Shown here: in pieces, positions 16,979-25,342 of the stretch | Numbering within the stretch: position 1 is the first letter of the stretch | Layout of the letters: each line of letters begins with the position of its first letter | Source: Streptomyces sp. NBC_00285 | GTDB taxonomy: Bacteria > Actinomycetota > Actinomycetes > Streptomycetales > Streptomycetaceae | DNA length: 64,000 nt | Assembly (NCBI RefSeq): GCF_036174265.1 | Contig: NZ_CP108055.1 | Coordinates: forward strand, 3,224,001 to 3,288,000 | Direction of reading: 5' to 3' | Position numbers and translations under genes: made by a program | The notes under the pieces: generated by a model | Database searches by the model: none | Seen by the model: only the letters and a program-made list of their open reading frames with translations | Told to the model about the DNA's origin: nothing

Positions 16979-17709
16979 CGCGCGTCCACGACGGGCAGGT
17001 GCGGCTTGGTCGCGTACGCCACGAAGCTCTTGCCGATCAGCGGGTTGAGCGCCTGCTCGGCGACCCGGGTGGCCAGCGGCTTCTTCATGATGTCCCAGAC
17101 CAGCAGCTTGTGGTACGCCTGCACCGGCAGCGCCTTGTCGTTGTCGACGCCGAACGCGCACTTCAGCCACCAGTACGGCGAGTGCAGGGCGTGCGCGTGG
17201 TGGGTGCCGTACGGCTTGAGGCCGGCCTCGCGGATCTTCGCGAGCAGTTCGTCCGCCTTGTAGATGCGGATGTGGCCGCCCTCGACCTCGTGGTAGGCGT
17301 CGGACAGTGCCCAGCAGACCTTCTCGGGGCCGTAGCGCGGGACGGTGATGGCGATCCGGCCGCCGGGCTTCAACACCCGGACCATTTCCGCGAGTACGCC
17401 CTTGTCGTCGGGGATGTGCTCCATCACCTCGGAGATGATGACGACGTCGAAGGACTCGTCGGGGAAGGGCAGGGCCAGGGCGTCGCCCTCCATCGCCGTG
17501 GCGGTGGCGCCCTCGGGGGCCTCCCCGGCCTCCTTCATCGCCGCGAACCACTTCGCGACCTCGCTGATCTCCCCGGCGTTCTGGTCCAGTGCCACGACCT
17601 GCGCGCCGCGCCGGTAGCACTCGAACGCGTGCCGGCCGGCCCCGCAGCCGAGGTCCAGGACGCGGTCGCCCGGCGCGAGCGGGAACCGGGAGAAGTCGAC
17701 GGTCAGCAC
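16975..17709 (-). CDS. class I SAM-dependent methyltransferase (Methyltransf_11 type)
   Basis: 244-residue enzyme. The SAM loop is VLDLGCGAGRHAFE near residues 17-30, with VALDQN as motif II, GDALALPFPDESFDVV as motif III and EVMEHIPDDKGVLAEMVRVLKPGG as the following helix. The C-terminal ~100 residues (AYHEVEGGHIRIYKADEL onward) are substrate-specific; the acceptor is unknown. It starts with GTG at 17709, overlapping the glycosyltransferase stop by seven bases, and its own stop overlaps the barrel-protein start. All three probably act on one glycolipid- or terpenoid-type product; that is inference. Confidence 0.9.
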   Translation of the reverse strand: MLTVDFSRFPLAPGDRVLDLGCGAGRHAFECYRRGAQVVALDQNAGEISEVAKWFAAMKEAGEAPEGATATAMEGDALALPFPDESFDVVIISEVMEHIPDDKGVLAEMVRVLKPGGRIAITVPRYGPEKVCWALSDAYHEVEGGHIRIYKADELLAKIREAGLKPYGTHHAHALHSPYWWLKCAFGVDNDKALPVQAYHKLLVWDIMKKPLATRVAEQALNPLIGKSFVAYATKPHLPVVDAR

Positions 17710-19112
17710 GTGGCCCTGCTTTCGGGATGGATATCGGCGTCGGTGACTCGGGGGGTGGTCGTCGGTGTGCCGCCTGGTGCCGCGGCCTCGGTGCGGGTCG
17801 TCGCGCCGGCGGTGGAGCCGGCGATCGCCTCGCGGTACCGGGACACCGTGCCCTCCGCGGCCTTCGCCCAGGTGAACCTCGTCAGGACCCGCTCTCGGCC
17901 GGCCCGGCCGAGTCGGGCGCGCAGGTCCGCATCGCCCAGCAGGCGGCTCAGGCCCGCCGCCAGCGCGCCGGCGTCCCCCGGCGGCACTGCGAGGCACGTC
18001 TCGCCGTCGCGGCCCGCGACCTCGGGGATCGCGCCGCCCGTCGTCGCGACCAGCGGGGTTCCGGTGGCCATGGCTTCGGCCGCGGGAAGCGAGAAGCCCT
18101 CGTAGAGCGACGGCACGCAGGCGACCTCCGCGGAGCGGACCAGGTCGACCAGTTCCGCGTCCGAGATGCCCTTGACGAAGTCGACGGCGCCCTGGAGGCC
18201 GTAGCGCTCCATCGCCGCGGCGACCGGGCCCTCCTCGGGCTGTTTGCCGACGACCACGAGGTGCGCCCCGGGGTGTTCCGTGCGCACCTTGGCGAGCGCC
18301 TCGACGAGGAAGACCAGGCCCTTGAGGGGGACGTCGGCGCTGGAGGTGGTGACGATCCGGCCGGGGACGACCTGCACGGACGGATCCGGCGAGAACTGGT
18401 CGGTGTCGGCGCCGATGTGGACGACGTGGATGCGGTCGTCGCGGACGCCCAGGTGGTCGACGATCTCCTGGCGGGAGGTGCCGGAGACGGTGAGCACGGA
18501 CGGCAGGCGACGGGCCACCCGCTTCTGCATGCGTGTGAAGGCGTACCAGCGGCGCTTGGACCATCGCTGCTGCCGGGTCTCGGCGGCGTCCAGCTCCAAC
18601 TGCCGGTCCACGGTGATGGGGTGGTGGATGGTGGTCACCAGAGGGGCGCCGATGTCGCCCAACAGGCCGTAGCCGAGGGTTTGGTTGTCGTGGACCACGT
18701 CGAACTCACCAGTGCGGGCCCGGAGATGGCGTCGGGCCCGCAGTGAGAAGGTGAGCGGCTCGGGGAAGCCGCCGGTCCACATCGTGGCGACTTCCAGGGC
18801 GTCTATCCAGTCCCGGTACTCGTCGCGTTTCGGGGTGCGGAAGGGGTCCGGGGAGCGGTAGAGGTCCAGGCTCGGCAGCTCGGTCAGGCTCAGTTCCTCG
18901 TACCCGGGGTCGAGGACCGGGTACGGCTGGGAGCCGATGACCTCGACGCGGTGGCCGAGGCGGGCCAGTTCGCGCGAGAGGTGCCGTACGTACACGCCTT
19001 GGCCCCCGCAGAACGGGTTCCCCTTATAGGTGAGGAGCGCGATTCGGAGCGGTCGCTCGCCGTCGGCGGCCAGGTCCTCGAAAGACCCCGCCTGACTGGC
19101 CTCAGCGGTCAC
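17703..19112 (-). CDS. GT4-type (GT-B) glycosyltransferase
   Basis: 469-residue cytoplasmic glycosyltransferase. The N-terminal Rossmann domain begins RIALLTYKGNPFCGGQGVYV (GGxG nucleotide-sugar loop) and the linker domain begins near VLTVSGTSRQEI. The C-terminal domain contains TTSSADVPLKGLVFLVEAL and the GT4 EX7E-type motif PSLYEGFSLPAAEAMATG. A Thr/Ala/Pro-rich tail closes it. The GTG at 19112 lies seven bases behind AAGGGGG; the open frame upstream runs through the promoter. It is the first gene of the three-gene operon, and its promoter carries a KstR-type box. Confidence 0.88.
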   Translation of the reverse strand: MTAEASQAGSFEDLAADGERPLRIALLTYKGNPFCGGQGVYVRHLSRELARLGHRVEVIGSQPYPVLDPGYEELSLTELPSLDLYRSPDPFRTPKRDEYRDWIDALEVATMWTGGFPEPLTFSLRARRHLRARTGEFDVVHDNQTLGYGLLGDIGAPLVTTIHHPITVDRQLELDAAETRQQRWSKRRWYAFTRMQKRVARRLPSVLTVSGTSRQEIVDHLGVRDDRIHVVHIGADTDQFSPDPSVQVVPGRIVTTSSADVPLKGLVFLVEALAKVRTEHPGAHLVVVGKQPEEGPVAAAMERYGLQGAVDFVKGISDAELVDLVRSAEVACVPSLYEGFSLPAAEAMATGTPLVATTGGAIPEVAGRDGETCLAVPPGDAGALAAGLSRLLGDADLRARLGRAGRERVLTRFTWAKAAEGTVSRYREAIAGSTAGATTRTEAAAPGGTPTTTPRVTDADIHPESRATC

Positions 19113-19144
19113 TCTGCGCCCCCTTCTGCCTGCACTGTCCCGCG

Positions 19145-19174
19145 AGATTACGACGAGACGGTAATCTAGAACAA
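19145..19174 (-). promoter_or_regulatory. promoter of the glycosyltransferase operon
   Basis: On the minus strand TTGTTC (19174-19169) and TAATCT (19150-19145) are spaced by 18 bases, a good HrdB-type promoter. The start point would be near 19138, giving a leader of about 26 bases before the GTG at 19112. The KstR-type box overlaps the -35. Confidence 0.6.
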
Positions 19175-19180
19175 GTTTCA
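19167..19180. promoter_or_regulatory. KstR-type operator
   Basis: TAGAACAAGTTTCA matches the mycobacterial KstR consensus TnnAACnnGTTnnA at every fixed position. It lies between the glycosyltransferase operon and the kstR-like gene, on the -35 of the former. Confidence 0.7.
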
Positions 19181-19329
19181 GACTTGATCGTTCAGGAGGC
19201 TCTGAATCTACCGGCAGGTAGGGGCCCTGTGAGGGGTGGATCAGGTGATTCACGCCACGAACACCGCGACCGCCCTACGACCCGGCACCCTGCCATGCTG
19301 TGTGATCGCGAACTCTCACGGACCGTCAC

Positions 19330-19343
19330 GGAAACGGGTTCCG
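19330..19343. promoter_or_regulatory. possible autoregulatory KstR site at the kstR start codon
   Basis: GGAAACGGGTTCCG has the AACnnGTT core but not the outer T and A. Its core is the reverse complement of the AACCCGTT found at the ALDH/MBL and P450 sites. It lies within the inverted repeat ACGGAA-5-TTCCGT (19328-19344) and overlaps the GTG start. Confidence 0.4.
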
Positions 19344-20011
19344 TGACCACGGAGACCAAGGTGGACAAGGTGGCCAAGTCGGGCAGAGTGGAAGCCGGTA
19401 CCGCACGGTCCGACGTCGCGCCGCTGACCGAGCGGCAGGAGGCGCGGCGCCGCCGGATCCTGCACGCGAGCGCGCAGTTGGCGAGCCGCGGCGGGTTCGA
19501 CGCGGTGCAGATGCGGGAGGTCGCGGAGTCCTCGCAGGTGGCGCTCGGCACCCTCTACCGCTACTTCCCGTCCAAGATCCATCTGCTGGTCGCCACGATG
19601 CAGGACCAGCTGGAGCACATGCACGGCACGCTCCGCAAGAAGCCGCCGCAGGGGGAGACGGCGGCCGAGCGGGTGGCGGAGACGCTGATGCGGGCCTTCC
19701 GGGCGCTCCAGCGCGAGCCGCACCTGGCCGACGCGATGGTCCGCGCGCTGACCTTCGCGGACCGCAGTGTGAGTCCGGAGGTCGACCAGGTCTCCCACCA
19801 GACCACCCTGATCGTCCTGGACGCCATGGGCCTCGACGACCCGACCCCCGAGCAGCTCTCGGCGGTCCGGGTCATCGAGCACACCTGGCACTCCGCCCTG
19901 ATCACCTGGCTCTCGGGCCGCGCCTCGATCGCCCAGGTGAAGATAGACATCGAGACGGTGTGCCGGCTGATCGACCTCACGGAGGTCCGGCCCCGGTCGC
20001 CCCGGCCCTAG
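19343..20011 (+). CDS. kstR: KstR-like TetR-family repressor of steroid catabolism
   Basis: 222-residue TetR regulator. The helix-turn-helix (residues ~36-78) contains GGFDAVQMREVAE and GTLYRYFPSKIHLLV, close to mycobacterial KstR as I remember it. The ligand domain keeps the family's LQREPHLADAMVRAL, FADRS and EVDQVSHQ pattern and the late ITWLSGRAS segment. KstR represses cholesterol-catabolism genes and is released by a steroid acyl-CoA. The GTG at 19343 gives the usual short, charged N-terminus; GTG start and site support are weak, and an ATG at 19295 is possible. Matching operators stand upstream of this gene, the ALDH/MBL pair and the thiolase/P450 pair. Confidence 0.85.
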   Translation: MTTETKVDKVAKSGRVEAGTARSDVAPLTERQEARRRRILHASAQLASRGGFDAVQMREVAESSQVALGTLYRYFPSKIHLLVATMQDQLEHMHGTLRKKPPQGETAAERVAETLMRAFRALQREPHLADAMVRALTFADRSVSPEVDQVSHQTTLIVLDAMGLDDPTPEQLSAVRVIEHTWHSALITWLSGRASIAQVKIDIETVCRLIDLTEVRPRSPRP

Positions 20012-20874
20012 CCGACAACCGTGAGCCCACTCCAGTTCCGCCCGGTCGCCGTTGCGCCGCCCGCCCACCGATCGAGGAGCTGCCGGGCCTCGTCCTCGGG
20101 GGCGGCGAGGGAGACCTGCTGGGCGCCGGCGTCGACGTCGCGTTTCTGTTCGTGGGTGCCCTCGCTGCAGCAGGCGCACAGGAGGCGGACGCTGCTCGCG
20201 GGCTCGGCGCCGAAGCCGTGCTCGGTGAACAGGTCGACGAGTGCCTCCAGGTCGGCCGCCTCACCCGCCGCCACCGTGACTTCCAGGGTGGGTAGTCGGG
20301 ACGCCTCGAAGAGCAGGAGTTCGTCGAAGACGGGGTACGTCGAGCCGTCGACGACCCGCTCGCCCTTCGGTTCGCCGTCGTGGACGACGATCTCGCCGTA
20401 GCGCCGTCCGCCCGAGACGGGCACGTTGACGACCCGGCCGCGGGTCGGGCACAGCCGCTCGATCCAGACGACCTCGCGCTCGCCGCCGGTGTCGAGCCGT
20501 ACGCAGGCGAGGCCGAAGCGGCCGTCGATCTGCCCTTCGCCGTCCGGGAGTTCGATGCCGAAGCCGGTCCAGGCCTCCCGGGCCGTCGCCCAGTCCCGCT
20601 GGATCGTGGCGGCGATGCCGAGGTTCCAGTACGCCGGGTCGCCCTCGCCGCGCGGAGCCCGGGCCGCGGCCTCACGGCCCAGGTCGTACGCCTTCGCCCA
20701 GTTCCGCAGGAACTTGTGGGCGAGCGCGGCGTCGTACCACCACACCGCGCTCGCGTTCAGGTCAGGGAAGTGCGCGAGCACCCGCTCGTACGACTCGGCG
20801 GCGCGCAGCCAGTCCTCGGCGTCCCAGGCCGCGCGCGCCTGCTCGATCAGCTTCCTGGCCTCGGACTTCTCCAT
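20008..20874 (-). CDS. TPR-type protein of unknown function
   Basis: 288-residue soluble protein. The first ~110 residues contain tetratricopeptide-like helices (AWDAEDWLRAAESYERVLAHFP, NWAKAYDLGREAAA, DPAYWNLGIAATIQRDWATA). The rest (about 120-285) is a beta-rich part with GEREVVWIERLCPTRGRVV and a CACC pair near residue 233, reminiscent of a small metal or redox site. No catalytic family is recognised. It converges with kstR, overlapping it by four bases, and is separated from the ferredoxin gene by 39 bases, so it could be co-transcribed as the last gene of the ALDH unit. Confidence 0.8.
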   Translation of the reverse strand: MEKSEARKLIEQARAAWDAEDWLRAAESYERVLAHFPDLNASAVWWYDAALAHKFLRNWAKAYDLGREAAARAPRGEGDPAYWNLGIAATIQRDWATAREAWTGFGIELPDGEGQIDGRFGLACVRLDTGGEREVVWIERLCPTRGRVVNVPVSGGRRYGEIVVHDGEPKGERVVDGSTYPVFDELLLFEASRLPTLEVTVAAGEAADLEALVDLFTEHGFGAEPASSVRLLCACCSEGTHEQKRDVDAGAQQVSLAAPEDEARQLLDRWAGGATATGRNWSGLTVVG

Positions 20875-20913
20875 GCCACCCCACTCCCACGACGACCGCA
20901 GGAGCGTACGCCG

Positions 20914-21186
20914 TCACTCCTCGGGCGGGAACACCGGCTCCCCGCTGCCCAGCAGGGAGATCATGATGGCCTCGACCGGGCAGTTCTCGGCAGCCGCCAG
21001 GATCTTCTCGTTGGCGTCGGTCTTGGGGTCGGCGGGGTGGGACTGGCGGGCGGAGTCGAGGCGGAAGCCGTCGGGGGCGGTGTGCACGCACTGCGCCGAG
21101 CCGATGCAGAGCGAGCGGTCGACCTCGACGTGCCAGCGGTCCCCCGTGCCCACGCCCGGGTTCGCCCGTGCGGGAGACGCCTCCAT
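20914..21186 (-). CDS. 3Fe-4S-type ferredoxin
   Basis: 90-residue ferredoxin of the class that serves actinobacterial cytochromes P450. After an ~18-residue leader come VEVDRSLCIGSAQCVHTAPDGF and, near residue 69, ENCPVEAI. The spacing C-x5-C...C-P leaves three conserved Cys, as in P450-partner [3Fe-4S] ferredoxins. It lies three bases downstream of the aldehyde dehydrogenase stop, so both are in one operon. The likely partner is the CYP125-like P450 17 kb away, which shares the KstR-type operator and has no ferredoxin of its own nearby. Confidence 0.9.
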   Translation of the reverse strand: MEASPARANPGVGTGDRWHVEVDRSLCIGSAQCVHTAPDGFRLDSARQSHPADPKTDANEKILAAAENCPVEAIMISLLGSGEPVFPPEE

Positions 21187-21189
21187 CCT

Positions 21190-22647
21190 TCACGCCTCCC
21201 AGCCGGCCGGCAGGTGGATCATCTTGTGCTCCAGGTACTCGCCGAATCCCTCCGGGCCGAACTCCCTGCCCAGGCCTGAGTTCTTGTAGCCGCCGAAGGG
21301 GCCGAGCATGTCGAGGCTGAAGGTGTTGACGTTGTAGGTGCCGGTACGGACCCGCCGTGCGATGTCGATGCCGCGCTCGACGTCGGCCGTCCACACGCTG
21401 CCGGACAGGCCGTAGTCGGAGTCGTTGGCGATCTTGACGGCCTCGGACTCGTCACCGTACGGGAGAAGGCAGATGACCGGGCCGAAGATCTCCTCGCGGG
21501 CGATCCGCATCGCGTTGTCGACGTCCCCGAAGAGCGTCGGCTCGACGTACCAGCCGCGGTCCAGGCCCGCCGGACGGCCGCCGCCGGTGAGTATCTTGGC
21601 GCCCTCCTCCTGGCCGATGCGGATGTAGTCGAGGTTGCGGCGCTGCTGGCGCTCGGCGACCAGCGGGCCGACCTGGGTGGCGGGGTCGAGCGGGTCGCCG
21701 ACGACCAGTGAACTCGCCGCCGCGGCAAGGGCCTCGGCGAACTCGTCGTAGCGGGAGCGGGGCAGCAGGATGCGGGTCTGGGCCACGCAGGCCTGTCCGT
21801 TGTTCATCCAGGCGGACGGCACGATACCGGCGACGGCCGCCTCGACATCCGCGTCCGGCAGTACGACCGCCGCCGACTTGCCGCCCAACTCCAGTGTCAC
21901 GCGGGTGAGGTTGCGGGCCGCGACCTCCATCACACGCTTGCCCGCACCCACCGACCCGGTGAAGGAGACCTTGTCGATCCCCGGGTGTCCCACCAGGTAC
22001 TCGCTGACCTCGCGGTCGGCCGGGAGGATGGACAGCACGCCCTCCGGCAGCCCGGCCTCCTTGGTGATCTCGGCCAGGATGTACGCGTCCAGCGGCGACT
22101 CGGGCGACGGCTTGAGCACCACCGTGCAGCCGGTGAGCAGCGCGGGCGCGAGTTTGGCGGCGGCCACGAACTGCGGGACGTTCCACGGGACCACGGCCGC
22201 CACGACCCCGACCGGCTCGCGGCGCACGAGGATCTTCCCGAGGACTCCGTCGCGCTGCTCCTCGTAGGTGAAGCCGCGCGCGACCGTGATCGCAGAGTCC
22301 CAGACCATCATCGCGCCGAGGGCCTGTGCGAGGACGCTCCAGGAGTACGGCGAGCCGTTCTCGGAGGAGATCACGCGGGCGATCTCCTCGTGCCGTACCG
22401 CGATGCCGTCCTTGATCCTGGTGACGACCTCGATGCGCTCGTCGAGGGTCATACGCGGCCAGGGTCCCTCGTCGAAGGCGGTGCGCGCTGCGGCGACCGC
22501 CGCGTCCACGTCGGCCCGGGAGGCGTGCGGCACCCGTCCGATGACCTCCTGGGTGTGCGGGGAGATCACCTCGATGACGTCGGTGCCCAGGGGGTCGGTC
22601 AACTCCCCGCCGATGAACAGCTGTCCGTGTTCCAAGAGCTCGGCCAT
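21190..22647 (-). CDS. NAD(P)+-dependent aldehyde dehydrogenase
   Basis: 485-residue ALDH-superfamily enzyme oxidising an aldehyde to the acid. It has the oxyanion/NAD region VVPWNVPQ, LKPSPESPLDAY, FTGSVGAGKRV, catalytic Glu253 in LELGGK and nucleophile Cys287 in NNGQACVAQTR; EIFGPV and the C-terminal NTFSLDMLGPFGGYKNSGLGRE follow. ATG at 22647 follows GGGAGG by nine bases. With the ferredoxin and the KstR-type box upstream it plausibly oxidises the C26 aldehyde that arises from P450 attack on a steroid side chain; that assignment is inference. Confidence 0.93.
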   Translation of the reverse strand: MAELLEHGQLFIGGELTDPLGTDVIEVISPHTQEVIGRVPHASRADVDAAVAAARTAFDEGPWPRMTLDERIEVVTRIKDGIAVRHEEIARVISSENGSPYSWSVLAQALGAMMVWDSAITVARGFTYEEQRDGVLGKILVRREPVGVVAAVVPWNVPQFVAAAKLAPALLTGCTVVLKPSPESPLDAYILAEITKEAGLPEGVLSILPADREVSEYLVGHPGIDKVSFTGSVGAGKRVMEVAARNLTRVTLELGGKSAAVVLPDADVEAAVAGIVPSAWMNNGQACVAQTRILLPRSRYDEFAEALAAAASSLVVGDPLDPATQVGPLVAERQQRRNLDYIRIGQEEGAKILTGGGRPAGLDRGWYVEPTLFGDVDNAMRIAREEIFGPVICLLPYGDESEAVKIANDSDYGLSGSVWTADVERGIDIARRVRTGTYNVNTFSLDMLGPFGGYKNSGLGREFGPEGFGEYLEHKMIHLPAGWEA

Positions 22648-22692
22648 GGCGACTGCCTCCCTGAGGCGGCTTACTGACGATCCATCAGATAC

Positions 22693-22710
22693 GGAACTGA
22701 TACCAGTTCC
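22693..22710. promoter_or_regulatory. perfect palindrome upstream of ALDH gene
   Basis: GGAACTG-ATAC-CAGTTCC, 7-bp arms, 46 bases upstream of the ALDH start and probably over its promoter. It does not match the KstR consensus, so a second regulator may bind here. Confidence 0.55.
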
Positions 22711-22766
22711 ACTCGGAGGAGTCCACGGCCCGCGCACCACGGCTGTTGGTGACCTCGGGCTACCGT

Positions 22767-22780
22767 CGAAACCCGTTCTA
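22767..22780. promoter_or_regulatory. KstR-type operator in ALDH/MBL divergent promoter
   Basis: CGAAACCCGTTCTA fits TnnAACnnGTTnnA except for the first base. Its right half GTTCTAGTT is identical to that of the thiolase/P450 site. A TATAGT (22783-22788) immediately to the right is the likely -10 for the MBL gene. Confidence 0.65.
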
Positions 22781-22815
22781 GTTATAGTGCTGGGAACGCG
22801 GTGATTGGGGAGCCC

Positions 22816-23841
22816 ATGGCGCAGGTGCACGACCACGGCGGCGGCGTCCGGTCCATCCAGGTCCCCATCCCCGACAACCCCCTCGGCCACACCCTCGTCC
22901 ACGTCGTCGACACCGACCGCGGGCCGGTGCTGGTCGACACCGGCTGGGACGACCCGGCGTCCTGGGACACCCTCGCCGAGGGACTGACCGCGTGCGGGAC
23001 CGCCGTCGGTGAGATCCACGGTGTGGTCATCACCCACCATCACCCCGACCACCACGGTCTGTCGGGCGCGGTGCGGGATGCCTCCGGCGCCTGGATCGCC
23101 ATGCACGCGGCGGACTCCGCGATCGTGCGACGCACCCGGGAGACCCGTGCCGAGCGCTGGTTCACCTACATGACGGCCAAGTTGGAGGCGGCGGGCGCCC
23201 CCGAGGAACACGTGGCGCCGCTGCGCACCGCCCGCCGCCGCGAACTCCCCGGCTTCTCCCCCGCGTTGCCCGACCGCGAGATCGTCCCCGGTGAACTCCT
23301 CGACCTTCCCGGCCGCAGGCTCCGCGCGATCTGGACCCCGGGCCACACGCCCGGCCACGTCTGCCTGCACCTGGAGGAGGAGCACCCGGCCGAACTCCCG
23401 GGCCACGGCCGCCTGTTCTCCGGCGATCACCTGCTCCCCGAGATCACCCCGCACATCGGCCTGTACGAGGACCCCGACGACGCCACCGTCACCGACCCCC
23501 TCGGCGACTACCTCGACTCCCTGGAACGCGTCGGCCGCCTCGCCCCCGCCGAGGTGCTCCCCGCCCACCAGTACGCCTTCACCGACGCGGCCTCCCGGGT
23601 ACGGGAGTTGCTCGCCCACCACGAGGAACGCCTCACCGACCTGCACTCCCTCCTCGCCGAGCCCCTCACCCCCTGGCAGCTCGCCGAACGCATGGAGTGG
23701 AACCGGCCCTGGGAGCAGATCCCGTACGGGTCGAGGACCATCGCGGTCTCGGAGGCCGAGGCACATCTGCGGCGCCTGGTGAAGCTGGGCCGGGCGGAGG
23801 CGGTGACGGGGACCGAGCCGGTGACGTACGTGGCCGTCTAG
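22816..23841 (+). CDS. MBL-fold metallo-hydrolase
   Basis: 341-residue enzyme. The zinc-binding motif is THHHPDHHG (ligands His74, His76, Asp78, His79). Further ligands are expected in TPGHTPGHVCLH and SGDHLLPEITPHIG. The C-terminal ~80 residues (DSLERVGRLAPAEVLPAHQYAF onward) include a winged-helix-like LACTB2 tail. Proteins of this build hydrolyse acyl-CoA or other thioester and ester substrates; the exact one is unknown. Sharing the KstR-type box with ALDH/ferredoxin points to steroid or acyl-CoA catabolism. I chose ATG 22816 by family start; GTG 22801 is five codons earlier and neither has an ideal ribosome site. Confidence 0.85.
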   Translation: MAQVHDHGGGVRSIQVPIPDNPLGHTLVHVVDTDRGPVLVDTGWDDPASWDTLAEGLTACGTAVGEIHGVVITHHHPDHHGLSGAVRDASGAWIAMHAADSAIVRRTRETRAERWFTYMTAKLEAAGAPEEHVAPLRTARRRELPGFSPALPDREIVPGELLDLPGRRLRAIWTPGHTPGHVCLHLEEEHPAELPGHGRLFSGDHLLPEITPHIGLYEDPDDATVTDPLGDYLDSLERVGRLAPAEVLPAHQYAFTDAASRVRELLAHHEERLTDLHSLLAEPLTPWQLAERMEWNRPWEQIPYGSRTIAVSEAEAHLRRLVKLGRAEAVTGTEPVTYVAV

Positions 23842-23939
23842 CCGTTGGGCGGGGAGCGGCGCGGGGGCGAGGGCGCCGTCGCCGAGGCCGCACAGGCGGC
23901 TCTCAGGGGCCTGCCTACGGGCGAGTACAGTGGCCAGGT

Positions 23940-24110
23940 CGTCATCACACCCGTACAGGGGGAAGCCGGTGCAATTCCGGCGCTGACCCGCAACCGTGAT
24001 CCGCCTCCCGGCGGTGAGCCGGACTGCCCCGCACGGTTCGTGACCGGCTCACGTGCACCGGCAACCGGCCGGTGCGCGGCACCGTCGAGGTATACGGAGC
24101 CGAGCCGCCC
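23940..24110 (+). ncRNA. cobalamin (B12) riboswitch
   Basis: The leader of the ECF operon contains the cobalamin-riboswitch core: GGGGAAGCCGGTGCAATTCC, then GGCGCTGACCCGCAACCGTGA (B12-box type) near 23963-24000, followed by paired GC stems and GGTGAGCCGGACTGCCCCGC. A TACAGT at 23926-23931 is a plausible -10 just ahead of it. Edges are approximate. Riboswitches of this class usually repress downstream genes when B12 is plentiful, so the operon should rise in corrinoid shortage. Confidence 0.85.
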
Positions 24111-24166
24111 GGGGGCGGTCCTCCCGTGCTGTCCGGCTCCTTCCGTGAGAAGGGCATCCGCCGATC

Positions 24167-25342
24167 ATGCACGTCCGCCACAGCGCCGCGGTCCTGGCCG
24201 CCACCGTCGTGATCGGCACGGCCACGCCCGCCGTCGCCGCCTCCCCGTCCCCGTCTCCCGCGTTGCCCTCCGGGCTGTACGGCAGCACCGACCCCACCTA
24301 CGACGGGGTCTGGCGCCAGTCCCTCGCCCTGATCGCCCAGCACCAGGTGGACGTGGAGCCCGCCACCGCGGCCGTCGGATGGCTGGCCGGACAGCAGTGC
24401 GCGAACGGCGCGTTCGCGGCGTTCCGCGCGGACCCGTCGAAACCCTGCGACGCCAAGCTCATGCTCGACACCAACAGCACGGCCGCCACCGTCCAGGCCT
24501 TGTCCGCGCTCGGCGGCCACGACACCAGGACCGCAAAGGCGGTGACCTGGCTGAAGTCCGTCCAGAACAAGGACGGCGGCTGGGGGTACGCGCCCGGCGG
24601 TGCCAGCGACGCCAACTCCACGTCCGTGGTGATCGGCGCGCTGAACGCCTCCGGCGCCGACCCCGCCAAGGTCCTCAAGGACGGCAGGTCTCCCTACGAC
24701 GCCCTGCTGAAGCTGTCCCTGCCGTGCGCCGACGGGGGCGCCTTCGCCTACCAGCCCGACAAGAAGGGCAAGCTCACGGCCAACGCGGACGCCACGGCGG
24801 CGGCCGTCGTCGGTGTGCTGGGCCTGGGTATGACGTCGGCGAAGGCCGGTGCGCCGGCCGACCTCACCTGCGCCGACGCGGCCCACCCCACCCCGGAGCG
24901 GGCGGCGGCCAACGGCGCGGCGTACCTGGCGAAGGCGGTCGCGAAGGAGGGCTATCTGCAGTCCGTCCTCCCCGGCGCCGAGGACCAGCCCGACTACGGC
25001 AACACGGCCGACGCGGTCGTGGCGCTGGCCGCGCGGGGCGGGACGACGGCGGCCGCGGGTCCGCTGCGCTGGCTGGAGCGGAACTCCGCGAAGTGGGCCG
25101 CGCAGAGCGGCCCGGCGGCCTACGCCCAGCTGATCCTCGCCGCGCGGGCCTGTGGCGCCGACCCCCGCGACTTCGGCGGCACGGACCTGGTGAAGCGGCT
25201 GACCGCGACGGGCCCGGCGCCGGCCACCGCGTCCCGGGACGACTCCGGCACCTCCGTGTGGTGGGTGGTCGGCGCGGGTCTCGCCGCCGGGGCCGGCATC
25301 GGCTTCCTCCTCAGCAGCCGCAACGAGAGGAAGCAGCCGTGA
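24167..25342 (+). CDS. surface-anchored terpenoid-cyclase-like barrel, candidate corrinoid-binding protein
   Basis: 391-residue secreted protein. A signal peptide (~25 residues, ending PAVAAS) leads to an alpha/alpha barrel (about 45-350) with repeats such as GWLAGQQCANGAFAAF, WLKSVQNKDGGWGYA and ADATAAAVVGVLGL. A C-terminal membrane helix (VWWVVGAGLAAGAGIGFLL) and a basic tail keep it at the cell surface. The fold class is that of the alpha domain of animal intrinsic factor and transcobalamin. It is the first gene behind a cobalamin riboswitch and overlaps the next gene by GTGA. I infer extracellular corrinoid capture for the ECF transporter; a glycan- or peptide-binding role cannot be excluded. 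Paired cysteines occur at three places. Confidence 0.85.
   Translation: MHVRHSAAVLAATVVIGTATPAVAASPSPSPALPSGLYGSTDPTYDGVWRQSLALIAQHQVDVEPATAAVGWLAGQQCANGAFAAFRADPSKPCDAKLMLDTNSTAATVQALSALGGHDTRTAKAVTWLKSVQNKDGGWGYAPGGASDANSTSVVIGALNASGADPAKVLKDGRSPYDALLKLSLPCADGGAFAYQPDKKGKLTANADATAAAVVGVLGLGMTSAKAGAPADLTCADAAHPTPERAAANGAAYLAKAVAKEGYLQSVLPGAEDQPDYGNTADAVVALAARGGTTAAAGPLRWLERNSAKWAAQSGPAAYAQLILAARACGADPRDFGGTDLVKRLTATGPAPATASRDDSGTSVWWVVGAGLAAGAGIGFLLSSRNERKQP

Noticed and set aside
22648..23766. N-terminal extension of the aldehyde dehydrogenase frame through the MBL gene
   Set aside because: Similarity to ALDH begins at 22647, where a good ribosome site lies; the extension is antisense to a conserved metallo-hydrolase.
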